A stretch of DNA of 64,000 bases from an uncultured Saprospiraceae bacterium. Lineage in GTDB: Bacteria > Bacteroidota > Bacteroidia > Chitinophagales > Saprospiraceae. Where the stretch lies: positions 41,452 through 105,451 of the forward strand of contig CALFBH010000043.1 of assembly GCA_937951615.1 (NCBI GenBank), written 5' to 3'. The notes under the pieces were generated by a model. The model saw only the letters and a list, made by a program, of their open reading frames with translations, was not told where the DNA came from and made no database searches. Positions within the stretch are counted from its first letter, which is position 1. Every line of letters starts with the position of its first letter. This document shows positions 28,470-37,546 of this stretch, one piece after another. Made by a program: the position numbers and the translations under genes.

Positions 28470-30539
28470 ATGGAAGATAACAAATTAGAAAATCAGGAGC
28501 TGCCAAAAGAGGTCGTCACTGAAACAGAAGTAAACGACGCAATCATCGAATCTGTACAGGTCGAAGATAAAACAGTCGTAAAAAGAACCGTTGACGTTGG
28601 TAACGAAGATTATACACCTGAAATGGTGGAAATTGATCTTGGTGACGACGACAGTGCCTCCACTGCTCATGATGATTTTGAGTGGGACAAAGGCGCGAAA
28701 GACGAAATGAACTACACCCAAGAAGAATTTGATTCTTTTCTAAAGCAGTATCAGGAAGAACTGAACCTGATTGCGGAGAGTGAAATCGTAAAAGGTAGAG
28801 TCTCCTTCATCAATGAAAAAGACGGTGTAGTCGTACTTGATCTCAACTATAAGTCTGATGGCTTATTGTCTTTGTCTGAATTTAGAGGACAGGACATCGA
28901 AGTAGGCGATCAGGTTGAAGTATATGTAGAAGCAAGAGAAGACAAGCGCGGACAACTCGTATTGTCTCGTCGTAAGGCTAAACTCCTGCGTACTTGGGAA
29001 GCGATTGTACGTTCTTTCGAAGAAGGTACAACGATTCAGGGAACAATTGTCAGCAAAACCAAAGGTGGTCTTATTGTGGATGCTGGTGGTTTGGAGACTT
29101 TCCTTCCTGGTTCACAAATTGACATCAAGCCAGTGATTGATTATGATGCCTATGTTGGTAAGACGATGGAATTCAAAGTCGTTAAAGTCAATGAAGCGAT
29201 TAAAAATGCGGTTGTTTCTCACAAAGCACTTATCGAAAGTGATTTGGAAGAACAACGTCAGAAAATCATTGCCGATCTCGAAAAAGGTCAAGTACTCGAA
29301 GGTACGGTCAAAAACATTACCGACTTTGGTGCATTCCTTGATTTGGGTGGTGTTGATGGTCTATTGTATATCACGGACATTTCATGGGGACGTATTGCGC
29401 ATCCAAGTGAAATCTTGAAAATCAATGACAAAATTAATGTTGTTGTACTTGATTTCGACGATGGCAAAAAACGTATCTCACTTGGTCTGAAACAATTGCA
29501 ACCACATCCATGGGATGTATTGGCAGAAGTGGTGAACGAAGGTTCTACCGTGACTGGTAAGATTGTGAATATTGAAGATTATGGAGCGTTCCTCGAAATC
29601 CAGCCGGGTGTAGAAGGTCTGATTCACGTATCAGAAGTTTCGTGGAGCAGCCAGATGGTGAATGCACGGGATTACTTCAAATTAGGACAAACACATGAGG
29701 CGAAAGTCGTGACGATTGATCGCGATGACCGCAAAATGTCTTTAAGTCTCAAACAACTGTTGCCAGATCCATGGACAGAAATCGAAACTAAGTATCCAGT
29801 GAACAGTCGCCACACAGGTCTGGTTAAAAACCTGACGCCTTATGGTGTATTTGTGGAACTGGGCGAAGGTATCGGCGGTATGATTCACATTTCTGACCTT
29901 TCCTGGACTAAGCGTTTCTCGCATCCAAGCGAGTATGTGAAGAAAGGTAGCGAGCTAGAAGTGACTATCGAAGAAATCGATAAAGGCAGCCGTAAATTAT
30001 CATTAGGACACAAACAACTCGAAGAGAATCCATGGGATACTTTCGAGACCGTATTCCCTGTAGGCTCTTACCACGAAGCAACTGTTTTGCGGGTAGATGA
30101 CAGAGGTGCTATTGTTCAGTTGCCTTATGGACTAGAAGCTTACGCGCCTAAGAAGCACATGAAGAAAGAAGACAATACGCCTGCACAGGTAGAAGACCAA
30201 TTGTATGTAAAAGTACTGGAATTCAACCGGGATGATAAGCGTATTCTTGTATCTCATACTCGTTATTTGGATGACCAGCGTAGAGAAACCTACGAAGGTG
30301 AGAAAAAAGAAAAACAAGAGCAGAGACAAGAAGTCCGTCGTGCAGTGAAGAAGCAAAGTTCTAATATAGAACGCGAGACTTTAGGAGATTTGGGTGTGTT
30401 CTCTCAACTGAAAGAGCAGATGTCGGAAACACCTGAAGAGGAGTCAAAGAAGAAAGCACCTAAGAAGGCTAAGAAAGCAGATGAAGTAGCAGAAGATGCT
30501 GCACCTGAAGCAGAAAATACAGACGATGCAGAAGCATAA
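28470..30539 (+). CDS. rpsA: 30S ribosomal protein S1
   Basis: A 689-residue S1 protein. After an acidic N-terminal extension typical of Bacteroidota (about residues 1-105) come six S1 OB-fold repeats. Examples are VKGRVSFINEKDGVVVLDL, GTIVSKTKGGLIVDAGGLET, LEGTVKNITDFGAFLDLGGV, VTGKIVNIEDYGAFLEIQPG and HTGLVKNLTPYGVFVELGEG. A lysine/alanine-rich acidic tail closes it. S1 brings mRNA to the 30S subunit, important in a genome lacking strong Shine-Dalgarno sites. A strong terminator follows. Confidence 0.96.
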   Translation: MEDNKLENQELPKEVVTETEVNDAIIESVQVEDKTVVKRTVDVGNEDYTPEMVEIDLGDDDSASTAHDDFEWDKGAKDEMNYTQEEFDSFLKQYQEELNLIAESEIVKGRVSFINEKDGVVVLDLNYKSDGLLSLSEFRGQDIEVGDQVEVYVEAREDKRGQLVLSRRKAKLLRTWEAIVRSFEEGTTIQGTIVSKTKGGLIVDAGGLETFLPGSQIDIKPVIDYDAYVGKTMEFKVVKVNEAIKNAVVSHKALIESDLEEQRQKIIADLEKGQVLEGTVKNITDFGAFLDLGGVDGLLYITDISWGRIAHPSEILKINDKINVVVLDFDDGKKRISLGLKQLQPHPWDVLAEVVNEGSTVTGKIVNIEDYGAFLEIQPGVEGLIHVSEVSWSSQMVNARDYFKLGQTHEAKVVTIDRDDRKMSLSLKQLLPDPWTEIETKYPVNSRHTGLVKNLTPYGVFVELGEGIGGMIHISDLSWTKRFSHPSEYVKKGSELEVTIEEIDKGSRKLSLGHKQLEENPWDTFETVFPVGSYHEATVLRVDDRGAIVQLPYGLEAYAPKKHMKKEDNTPAQVEDQLYVKVLEFNRDDKRILVSHTRYLDDQRRETYEGEKKEKQEQRQEVRRAVKKQSSNIERETLGDLGVFSQLKEQMSETPEEESKKKAPKKAKKADEVAEDAAPEAENTDDAEA

Positions 30540-30562
30540 GGTCTAGTAAAGATTGATATAAA

Positions 30563-30596
30563 GCCTCCGTCCATTTTTTTGGATGGAGGCTTTTTT
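30563..30596 (+). terminator. intrinsic terminator of rpsA
   Basis: GCCTCCGTCC pairs with GGATGGAGGC (10 bp, one G-U), with an 8-nt loop, followed by six T. Confidence 0.92.
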
Positions 30597-30735
30597 GTAT
30601 TTAAAACTTTGTCATTGTGTCGTTTATAAGACGTTAGGGTTTTTCACGCCGCTGAAAATGAAACTCGTCAGAATAAAATCCCGTTATTGCAATCATGATT
30701 ACACAAACCATATCTTTTTCGACAAAATTTACAAA

Positions 30736-31053
30736 ATGATGGGAACAAAAACGACACATACCAATTTTGAGGCACTGATCAATTCTGAAAAACCCATATT
30801 AATTGATTTTTTTGCAGAATGGTGTGGACCCTGCAAGGCAATGATGCCTGTTCTGGACCAGGTTAAGGAAGAAGTAGGAGACAAAGCTAAAATTATCAAA
30901 ATTGATATTGATAAAAATTTAGATTTAAGTGTGAAACTAAAAATCAGGGGAGTTCCTACACTGATGTTATTTAAAAATGGAGAATTGAAATACAATAAGC
31001 CCGGAGTACATTCTGCTATTCAGTTGAAAGAAATTATAGAAGCACATATTTAA
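30736..31053 (+). CDS. trxA: thioredoxin
   Basis: A 105-residue thioredoxin with the active site [14 protein letters not shown] (WCGPC) and the cis-proline region [13 protein letters not shown]. It reduces protein disulphides in the cytoplasm. The ORF is open upstream to 30583, but that part overlaps the rpsA terminator, so I take the double ATG at 30736/30739 as start. A terminator-like hairpin at 31229 could end this transcript. Confidence 0.92.
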   Translation: MMGTKTTHTNFEALINSEKPILIDFFAEWCGPCKAMMPVLDQVKEEVGDKAKIIKIDIDKNLDLSVKLKIRGVPTLMLFKNGELKYNKPGVHSAIQLKEIIEAHI

Positions 31054-31196
31054 TTACGAATTACGAATGGTTTAATGACGAATGAGTGGACATTCTCCGA
31101 ATGAGGCGTAAAATTATCTATTCATTCATTCATCTACTCATTAGGGAATAAAGAAGTATAAAATTCCAAATTCCAAGAGCAATCACATTGAACTGT

Positions 31197-31228
31197 TTTG
31201 GAGTTGGATGTGTTACATCGTATATTTG
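31197..31228 (+). promoter_or_regulatory. promoter of the TlpA-like gene
   Basis: TTTG at 31197-31200, a 20-bp spacer and TATATTTG at 31221-31228 make a textbook Bacteroidota -33/-7 promoter, 49 bp before the ATG at 31278. Confidence 0.75.
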
Positions 31229-31259
31229 CGCCAAGCTACGTCAAGAGCTTGGCGTTTTT
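31229..31259 (+). terminator. terminator-like hairpin at the transcription start
   Basis: CGCCAAGCT and AGCTTGGCG (perfect 9-bp stem, 8-nt loop) followed by TTTTTA start directly after the -7 box. It can terminate read-through from trxA and lie at the 5' end of the TlpA mRNA. Confidence 0.7.
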
Positions 31260-31277
31260 ATTTATAAATACTTAAAC

Positions 31278-32321
31278 ATGAAATACGGATTTTACTCAGT
31301 GCTTTTATTCTTAATCGCTATTTTTTCATTTCAATGTGGTGAGGCAGCTTACGAGGGGACAAAGATAAAAGGAACGATAAGTGGCGCAGAGAACCTTCAG
31401 GTTTTTATTGACCAGATTACCCTGACCAATAGTATGAAAGTTAGAGGGAAAGCAGATGCAGGAAGTGGGGGCAAATTCGAAGTATTATTGGAAGATCTAG
31501 AGCCAGGAATTTACCGGATTAGAATAGGAGCAAAAGCAGCAATTTTTGCCTTGAGTGGCGAAGAAAAACGGATTGAAATCAATGGTGATTTATCGACTTT
31601 AGAGGCAAATGACTATACCCTGACGGGATCAAAAGAAGCGAATACCTTCAAATCCTTTATTGGGAATCGCACAAAAGGCAAGCTTCCAAGTCAGGAAGTG
31701 AAAAATTTTGTGGATACGACAAACAGTGTCATGTCTGCTATGTTTTTGACGCTGACACAACTCAATCCAAAGGAAGACATGGACTACGTCACCACTGTGA
31801 AAAACAAACTTTCGACGAATTATCCCAACTCTATCTATGTTACAGAATACGATAAAGTGATTGGACAAATCAAACAGCAACTGGCTAGGGAACGGATAAA
31901 AGTAGGTGAAGAAGCACCGGAGATTGAACTGACTTCTCCAGATGGTAAAATGTATAAACTCTCCGAGCTTCGAGGAAAGGTGGTACTCATAGATTTTTGG
32001 GCAAGCTGGTGTAAACCCTGCCGTATCAATAATCCTAAACTGGTCGCTTTGTACAAAAAATATAAAAGCAAAGGCTTCACAGTATACAGTGTTTCATTGG
32101 ATCGTCAGGGACAGGAAAAACGCTGGGTGCAAGCTATTCAGGAGGACAACCTGACTTGGCCTTACCATGTGAGTGATCTCCAATTTTGGCAATGTGCACC
32201 TGCACAGGAATACGGCGTGAGAAGTATCCCCCATACCTTTTTATTGGATAAAGAAGGGAAGTTCGCCGCTATTAATCCATCTTCAAGACAGCTAGAAGCG
32301 GAGATTGAGAAATTGCTTTGA
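31278..32321 (+). CDS. TlpA-family thiol-disulphide oxidoreductase, lipoprotein
   Basis: About 347 residues. The N-terminus MKYGFYSVLLFLIAIFSFQC is a lipoprotein signal with lipobox cysteine at 20. A DUF4369-like beta domain (about 30-130) and a helical linker precede the thioredoxin domain: VGEEAPEIELTSPDGKMYKL, VVLIDFWASWCKPCR (CKPC active site), and SIPHTFLLDKEGK. Such proteins are periplasmic reductants in Bacteroidota. The ORF is open upstream, but the promoter places the start at 31278. Confidence 0.9.
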   Translation: MKYGFYSVLLFLIAIFSFQCGEAAYEGTKIKGTISGAENLQVFIDQITLTNSMKVRGKADAGSGGKFEVLLEDLEPGIYRIRIGAKAAIFALSGEEKRIEINGDLSTLEANDYTLTGSKEANTFKSFIGNRTKGKLPSQEVKNFVDTTNSVMSAMFLTLTQLNPKEDMDYVTTVKNKLSTNYPNSIYVTEYDKVIGQIKQQLARERIKVGEEAPEIELTSPDGKMYKLSELRGKVVLIDFWASWCKPCRINNPKLVALYKKYKSKGFTVYSVSLDRQGQEKRWVQAIQEDNLTWPYHVSDLQFWQCAPAQEYGVRSIPHTFLLDKEGKFAAINPSSRQLEAEIEKLL

Positions 32322-32355
32322 GGGAAGAAAATGAGTGAATGGTGACGGAATGGCT

Positions 32356-32868
32356 TTATGTGAAGCTTGACAAATAACCTGATAAAATTAGTAGGGCAGA
32401 ACAGATATAAATTGCCATAAAAACATAAGGAACACGCTGTTCTACTTTGGTCAGTTGTTTATATTTTGCAGCGTTTACGCCATTGCCGAGTAATTCCCAT
32501 TCGTAGTCATATAACTTTACAGGAAGGCGTTGCTCTAGTTCGTGTATGACCTGAAATTTAGCGGTATTCAGTTGCCGGTAAGACTTGATAATCGTTGTCC
32601 AGTAATAGGTTAGGAAAATGCCGCCCAAAGCGTATAACATTGCCCACAAGGAATGTTGTGCATCCAATAACTGGGGTATAGCAAAGCCCATGATGGTGAC
32701 CAAAGCGGTATTGGTCGCTAAGAAAAATGTATTGGATGTTGCCCGTCTTGCACTGACCCGATCTGCTGCTTCTACGTATAGTTTATATTGCTGTAGCAAA
32801 TGTGTTTTATAGTCTGAACCGTAAGCGGATTCCTTCTGTCCGAATAGTTGGTTTTTTTCTTGTGCCAT
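32356..32868 (-). CDS. small multi-pass membrane protein paired with caspase
   Basis: A 170-residue protein. An N-terminal cytoplasmic stretch (DYKTHLLQQYKLYVEAADRV, SARRATSNTFFLATNTALVT) leads into a hydrophobic helix. Two more membrane segments follow (LWAMLYALGGIFLTYYW, PYVFMAIYICSALLILSGY). The YKLYVEAADRVSARR..N.FFL pattern resembles the RipA/SLATT-like membrane proteins that occur as effectors in bacterial conflict operons. It follows the caspase gene after 34 bp. I take the ATG at 32868, since the longer frame overlaps the caspase. The effector role is inferred. Confidence 0.65.
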   Translation of the reverse strand: MAQEKNQLFGQKESAYGSDYKTHLLQQYKLYVEAADRVSARRATSNTFFLATNTALVTIMGFAIPQLLDAQHSLWAMLYALGGIFLTYYWTTIIKSYRQLNTAKFQVIHELEQRLPVKLYDYEWELLGNGVNAAKYKQLTKVEQRVPYVFMAIYICSALLILSGYLSSFT

Positions 32869-32902
32869 TGATTTTGTTTTGGGCAAATGTAGGAAAATAT
32901 TT

Positions 32903-33859
32903 TTAGATACGTTTTTTATCCACCATTTTCCAATAAAACTTCCCAAGCGGAGTCAACTCACAACTTCCATTATTGATTGCTTCAAAATACATGTGTTTTT
33001 CATTACTTGGTTTGACGAGTCCTAGAGATGTCATTTTTTGCAAGTGTCCGAATATTTCCTCTTTTTCGGAATTTTTAGGTTCAGCTTCAGGCTCATAGTC
33101 GGGAGATAGCTGATGCTTGGCATTTATATCAGTAAAATATTCAGCAATCTTATGTAAAATTTTCAATTCAATTTTGGACTCGCATTTTCGTAGAGGAATC
33201 ATTTGCGAGATATGGGTTTTAAAAGTAGGTCTTTGCTCCCATGCTCCAAGTAGTTGATCTGCATAAGAATGAATTCTCGCCATAGTTATATTGCCTAATA
33301 TATCGGCTGCACCGCCTTCCAGTGCATCAGCGATGATAGATGTAAACAAACCTTGTCCCCCAGACTCAAGTGCAAGCTGTTCTTCTGTACACGCAGCGAG
33401 AACGGATAAACCTTTTCTTATTCTGGCTATTTCTTGAGTATTGTTTTGATTGCCCATATTACCGCTATGACAGCAGTCTAATATGATGACGACTTCCTTT
33501 ATTTTATTTTGAGAGCTGTTTGCAAGGTCAATGACTTCCCTCATAAAAACACCTAAATTGTCTTGTTTTCCATCTTGTGTTACAAGGTAGCCACCAAGTT
33601 CATTGTCTAAATAACCGTGTCCAGCAAAAAAGAAAAGTGCGACATCTGCCTCGTCTTTGAATAGTTTTTTGAGACTGCTTCTCAGCTTAGATTCGGTAAC
33701 ATTATTTTCAGAAGAAAGCAACACCTCACAATCAAAGTTTTTCGACATATCATCATTGCGAGATAATGTATTGGCTATTTTTCTTGCGTCGTTTTCGCAG
33801 CCGGATAATGGTCTGACGTTTTGGTAGTTGTTGATGCCTACGATTAGTGCTTTTCTCAT
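32903..33859 (-). CDS. caspase-like cysteine protease (peptidase C14)
   Basis: A 318-residue protein. The caspase domain occupies about 1-225: start RKALIVGINNYQNVRPLSGC, catalytic His81 in FFFAGHGYLDNE, and catalytic Cys130 in IILDCCHSGNMG, then SVLAACTEEQLALE and GLFTSIIADALEG. The last 60 residues (LQKMTSLGLVKPSN, NGSCELTPLGKFYW) look like a small winged-helix domain that may sense or bind a partner. Prokaryotic caspases act in several phage-defence systems. Here the protease is the first gene of a two-gene operon with a membrane protein. Confidence 0.88.
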   Translation of the reverse strand: MRKALIVGINNYQNVRPLSGCENDARKIANTLSRNDDMSKNFDCEVLLSSENNVTESKLRSSLKKLFKDEADVALFFFAGHGYLDNELGGYLVTQDGKQDNLGVFMREVIDLANSSQNKIKEVVIILDCCHSGNMGNQNNTQEIARIRKGLSVLAACTEEQLALESGGQGLFTSIIADALEGGAADILGNITMARIHSYADQLLGAWEQRPTFKTHISQMIPLRKCESKIELKILHKIAEYFTDINAKHQLSPDYEPEAEPKNSEKEEIFGHLQKMTSLGLVKPSNEKHMYFEAINNGSCELTPLGKFYWKMVDKKRI

Positions 33860-34221
33860 GGTTTGTTTCTTTTAGTGATGTGGGAGTAAAGTATAGATAA
33901 ACTCCAAATCGTGAAAATTAGAAAGAATGTTCCCCAATTGCTTTTAATTATGCTTTCTGTAATTTGTCAATTGTCAGGCAAATTTAGAGAGAGAAGAAAT
34001 TATATTACACCCTATTTCCATAGAAAATTCGCAAGGTAAATTATTTTCAAGTGTTTAAAATTGATGATTATCAATGAATTATGTTCGTATTTAATTGGCT
34101 TCCTAATGATTTTGCATAAATAGGGAAATGACGGAATGATTCCATGCTCTCATTTTCTCATTCATTCATTCATTCATTCATTCATTCATTCCCTCATTTT
34201 ACCATTCACTCATTCTTCAAC
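33860..34221. other. 362-bp gene-free interval
   Basis: AT-rich with no gene. The only structure is a CATT microsatellite near its right end. The caspase promoter should lie at its left end, but no clear -7 box was found. Confidence 0.5.
34159..34191. repeat. CATT tetranucleotide microsatellite
   Basis: Eight consecutive CATT units, flanked on both sides by degenerate CATT/TCATT words, immediately downstream of the M14 peptidase gene. Slippage could vary copy number, but it is outside any reading frame. Confidence 0.9.
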
Positions 34222-36738
34222 TCACTGCCCCACAAAAAAAACAGCATTGCCCAAGAGCAACTTCCCGCTATGCCAAAACCCCCGAAATACTGGTGAATCT
34301 GTAAAATAGACCAGCTGACCACCACCATGACTTTCTGTACCAATAACAAGGCTATTCACTAAGTCGCGCTTCAACTGACTTCCGATAAAGCCACTGACAT
34401 GCCCATCGTCTTTTATCACACCTACATTCCAGCCATTGTCCAGGAAAGGATAAGTGCTGCTGTTGCGTTTCATAATATGAATACTGCCATCCTCTCCAAA
34501 AGCCAGCGGATGCGAGTCGTCCAGATGCACTTTATAAATAGAGCCAGCAACGCTACCCGACAGATAACTTCGTTCTGAATCTTCGTAGCGACGCAGTTTA
34601 GAGGTGAGGTCTTCTCCTCCAAGGTCAGCTTTCTTCTCTGCTGCTTCAATTGCGCTGGCAAGTGCTGTTTCCTTACCGGAAAATATGCGAATAGCCCCTT
34701 CTATAGCGATGACCTTTCCGCCATCGGACACAAATTTCATCAAGTCAGCAGCAATTTTTGAATATCGACCAGAAGGCAAAACCACCACATCAAAATCATT
34801 CCAGTTTATACGATTAGCATAGCTCATATTCACCACAGAAATTGGATATTCCAAGTCCTGGTCGAAGTAGTGCCACAATTCTCCATAAGCATTAGGATTG
34901 ACGCCTTCTCCATTGACCAGCGCAACTTTAGGTCTTTTGATATAACGAATGGCTTCCGCACCGAGGTCGGGACCACTATCAGCCATGCCAGTGCGGGCAT
35001 AGTCTAAAGGCTGCTGATGCGCATTGGCAATTTGTACGACCTTAGCATCAAAATCAGCCAGGTTTTTATTGTGAGCGCGGGTGATAACCAAGGTGCCTTT
35101 AGTGTATGATTTGCCCGCGAGCGTCATGTTTTTTTCCGCAAAACGGACTTTTATATTTTCTTTCAATAAGGCACTTAAAAGCTTAACATCCTGCACATCT
35201 TTCCATTCTACAAGATAAGCAACAGGAGGTTTTTTGGGCAATGGATTTTGCGTAAAAGCGGTCTCTCTATCTTCTTTTACATCAATGCGCTCTGAGGTCG
35301 CATAAGTCTCTACTTCATACACATAAGGCAATGCCCAGGCGGTCAAATCGTAAGTCATCGAATCTTCCAACATGGATTTGGGTTCAAATAAAACTTTTAG
35401 CAAGACGGATTTGGGTTGGTAGGCACTGACGACAATATCTCCACTTTCTAGCGTGAAACTTCCGTTTTTATTATTCAAATAATCAAATCCATTATAGGAT
35501 CGACGGGTATTAGGCGCAGTACCATAACGGATTTTTTGCTTGTCGAGCAGACTGAGCAAAGCATTTACCCGCGAAGGGTCATTGCTGCCTTTGATGACAT
35601 AACTTTTGTGTTCGCCTAGCGGCGTATTGGCTGCATCGGTGAAATATTTTTTAAACTCTTTTTTTAATTTTTCTCTATTCAAATAACTGACCTCAATCGT
35701 GGACAAGCTGGTGGTATAATGATGTTCAACACGATCTTTTAGTGTCAGCGTATCGCCGTGGTCATTGAGTACCGCAACGCCGGCATCCCGCGAGCCGCCC
35801 TGCTCATAAGTGAAGCCCATTGCCCCGTTAAAGATCGGCCAAGTATCGCCGTAGCTGGGATAAAACAGGTCAAAAAATTCTTTGGTATAAAAAGTCCAGC
35901 CCGCATCATCAAAATAGCCTGCATGATTACTACCGACCAATTCTTGGAAATCTCGTTGCCAGGGCGTGATGTTTTCGTGTATTGGATGGGCTGCCGGAGC
36001 AAAAAAGTAAGGCGAATTGATGCCCATTTCATGAAAATCGACATGGACGTGTGGCATCCATTGCTGATAAAATTCGCCACGCTGCTGGCTTTCTACCTGC
36101 ACCTGCCAAGCCCAGTCGCGATTGAGGTCAAACAAGTAGTGATTGACCCGTCCGCCTGGCCAAGTCGAGTGGTGTTCTTCCGAATTTTGATCGATATTCA
36201 ATTGCGCCATAGCGACATTATTATACCAATTGACATATCGGTCGCGCCCGTCAGGATTCAGGCAGGGATCCATGATGACAATCACATCTTCCAGCCATTT
36301 CTGTACCTCAGCATCGTTGCTACTTAGTTTTTCCAAGGTCACTAAAGCTGCTTCTGAGGAGACTGCCTCGTCACCATGTATATTATAACTTAGCCATACC
36401 AGTGTAGGTTCTTTATCAGAAAATGCTTTTGCATCAGATAAGCCAATGCGCGATAAATGCCCTTTGCGAATCGACTCCAAAGCGTTGATGTTTTTCACAG
36501 AAGATATAGCAACAGCTACCAGCGGGCGGCCTTCAAATGATTTCCCGTAAGGAAAAAACTGCACCTGACTATGATTGTCTGCCACATATTTAAAATACTC
36601 CACCACCTGATGATGTCGGGTGAATTTAGTCCCCACTTCATAGCCAAGAAAGTCGGCAGGGGATAGGAGTTTATTGCTTTGCGCAAATGTCGTGCTGAAT
36701 AGGCTTGCGCATAATAGGAGGAGGACTAAATTTTTCAT
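34222..36738 (-). CDS. M14-family zinc metallocarboxypeptidase, secreted
   Basis: An 838-residue exported peptidase. Signal peptide MKNLVLLLLCASLFSTTFAQ; zinc ligands His121 and Glu124 in YNIHGDEAVSSEA; substrate region NPDGRDRYVNWYN; a third ligand in VDFHEMG; and catalytic Glu in a later strand (FTYEQGGSRDAG). The C-terminal half contains a class-I glutamine-amidotransferase-like region (FDVVVLPSGRYSKIA, VIAIEGAIRIF). It probably cleaves peptides in the periplasm or outside the cell. It is monocistronic. Confidence 0.9.
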   Translation of the reverse strand: MKNLVLLLLCASLFSTTFAQSNKLLSPADFLGYEVGTKFTRHHQVVEYFKYVADNHSQVQFFPYGKSFEGRPLVAVAISSVKNINALESIRKGHLSRIGLSDAKAFSDKEPTLVWLSYNIHGDEAVSSEAALVTLEKLSSNDAEVQKWLEDVIVIMDPCLNPDGRDRYVNWYNNVAMAQLNIDQNSEEHHSTWPGGRVNHYLFDLNRDWAWQVQVESQQRGEFYQQWMPHVHVDFHEMGINSPYFFAPAAHPIHENITPWQRDFQELVGSNHAGYFDDAGWTFYTKEFFDLFYPSYGDTWPIFNGAMGFTYEQGGSRDAGVAVLNDHGDTLTLKDRVEHHYTTSLSTIEVSYLNREKLKKEFKKYFTDAANTPLGEHKSYVIKGSNDPSRVNALLSLLDKQKIRYGTAPNTRRSYNGFDYLNNKNGSFTLESGDIVVSAYQPKSVLLKVLFEPKSMLEDSMTYDLTAWALPYVYEVETYATSERIDVKEDRETAFTQNPLPKKPPVAYLVEWKDVQDVKLLSALLKENIKVRFAEKNMTLAGKSYTKGTLVITRAHNKNLADFDAKVVQIANAHQQPLDYARTGMADSGPDLGAEAIRYIKRPKVALVNGEGVNPNAYGELWHYFDQDLEYPISVVNMSYANRINWNDFDVVVLPSGRYSKIAADLMKFVSDGGKVIAIEGAIRIFSGKETALASAIEAAEKKADLGGEDLTSKLRRYEDSERSYLSGSVAGSIYKVHLDDSHPLAFGEDGSIHIMKRNSSTYPFLDNGWNVGVIKDDGHVSGFIGSQLKRDLVNSLVIGTESHGGGQLVYFTDSPVFRGFWHSGKLLLGNAVFFVGQ

Positions 36739-36767
36739 AATCAGGTGATTGATGTTTTTTATGTTTA

Positions 36768-36823
36768 CTGCCTATTTCGCAAAAGCGACGGGTTTAAACT
36801 CGCCGCTTTTGCGAAATAGGCAG
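36768..36823. repeat. long inverted repeat / bidirectional hairpin
   Basis: CTGCCTATTTCGCAAAAGCG (36768-36787) faces CGCTTTTGCGAAATAGGCAG (36804-36823), with imperfect inner pairing around GGGTTTAAAC. It lies in the short space between two co-directional genes and could terminate the upstream thioredoxin-like gene. Confidence 0.8.
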
Positions 36824-36851
36824 AGCGTCATTGTTTAATTTTGCTTATTAA

Positions 36852-37400
36852 TTATTGATAATTTTCGTCCCATTTTCTCAAGCCTTCATTAAGTTTGTTG
36901 AGAAAGAGTGTTTTGTCTTTCTTGATATAGCCAAATGGTTCGACTAATATTTGTCCATCCGAATCTATAAGGACATACAAAGGCTGAACATTGGATTGAA
37001 ATATTTTCCTTTGAAGGAGTGCATTTACCTGCCCTTTGTTCTTTAGACCTAAAAATGCTTTTTTATCTTCTTCTGAAAGTGCTGATCTTTTAATTTTTTC
37101 AATGTCAGATTCGCTTAATTTTGTCTTGGTATCGACATGTAATAATACCGTTATAAAATCTTTGTTTAGCTTGTTTTGTATCTTTTTTGATGTTGCAAAA
37201 TGATACCTGAATTCATCATACGATAAAGTGTAAGTTGTAAAATAAAGAAAAATAGGCTTGCCTTCTTTTTGGGATAAATCAAGAGCAGACCAGTAATTTT
37301 CAACAAATTTAAATTCATCAGAATTTGCATCACATTGCACAAAAACTAATGCGGCTATGAGTATTATTGTTCTACCTAATTGTAGCTTCGGTTTTACCAT
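36852..37400 (-). CDS. thioredoxin-fold lipoprotein lacking CxxC
   Basis: About 182 residues from the ATG at 37400. The start MVKPKLQLGRTIILIAALVF plus VQC gives a lipoprotein signal. The mature part has thioredoxin-fold features of the DsbD C-terminal/DUF255 type (WSALDLSQKEGKPIFLYFTT, VQPLYVLIDSDGQIL, KDKTLFLNKLNEGL). The active-site position reads TYTLSYDEF, so both cysteines are missing. It may bind rather than reduce substrates. The ORF extends upstream to 37487, but without a signal peptide at that start. Confidence 0.7.
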   Translation of the reverse strand: MVKPKLQLGRTIILIAALVFVQCDANSDEFKFVENYWSALDLSQKEGKPIFLYFTTYTLSYDEFRYHFATSKKIQNKLNKDFITVLLHVDTKTKLSESDIEKIKRSALSEEDKKAFLGLKNKGQVNALLQRKIFQSNVQPLYVLIDSDGQILVEPFGYIKKDKTLFLNKLNEGLRKWDENYQ

Positions 37401-37546
37401 CTTCGGCAGTATGTTCCATTTTGGAACTAACTGAAATTTCTTCAAGTTCTCTAGCATCAAATATGTTTTGAGATGTTTAATTTGCACCCTTTTGGAATTT
37501 GGATTTTTCGCTTTAGAATTTTTACCCAGGCAGGATGCCTGAGATA

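Noticed and set aside
32869..32946. Longer N-terminus of the caspase-linked membrane protein
   Set aside because: It would overlap the caspase gene by 44 bp and lacks any motif; the ATG at 32868 fits better.
33860..34221. CATT microsatellite as a phase-variation switch
   Set aside because: It lies after the stop codon of the M14 gene and is far from the caspase start, so slippage would not change a reading frame.
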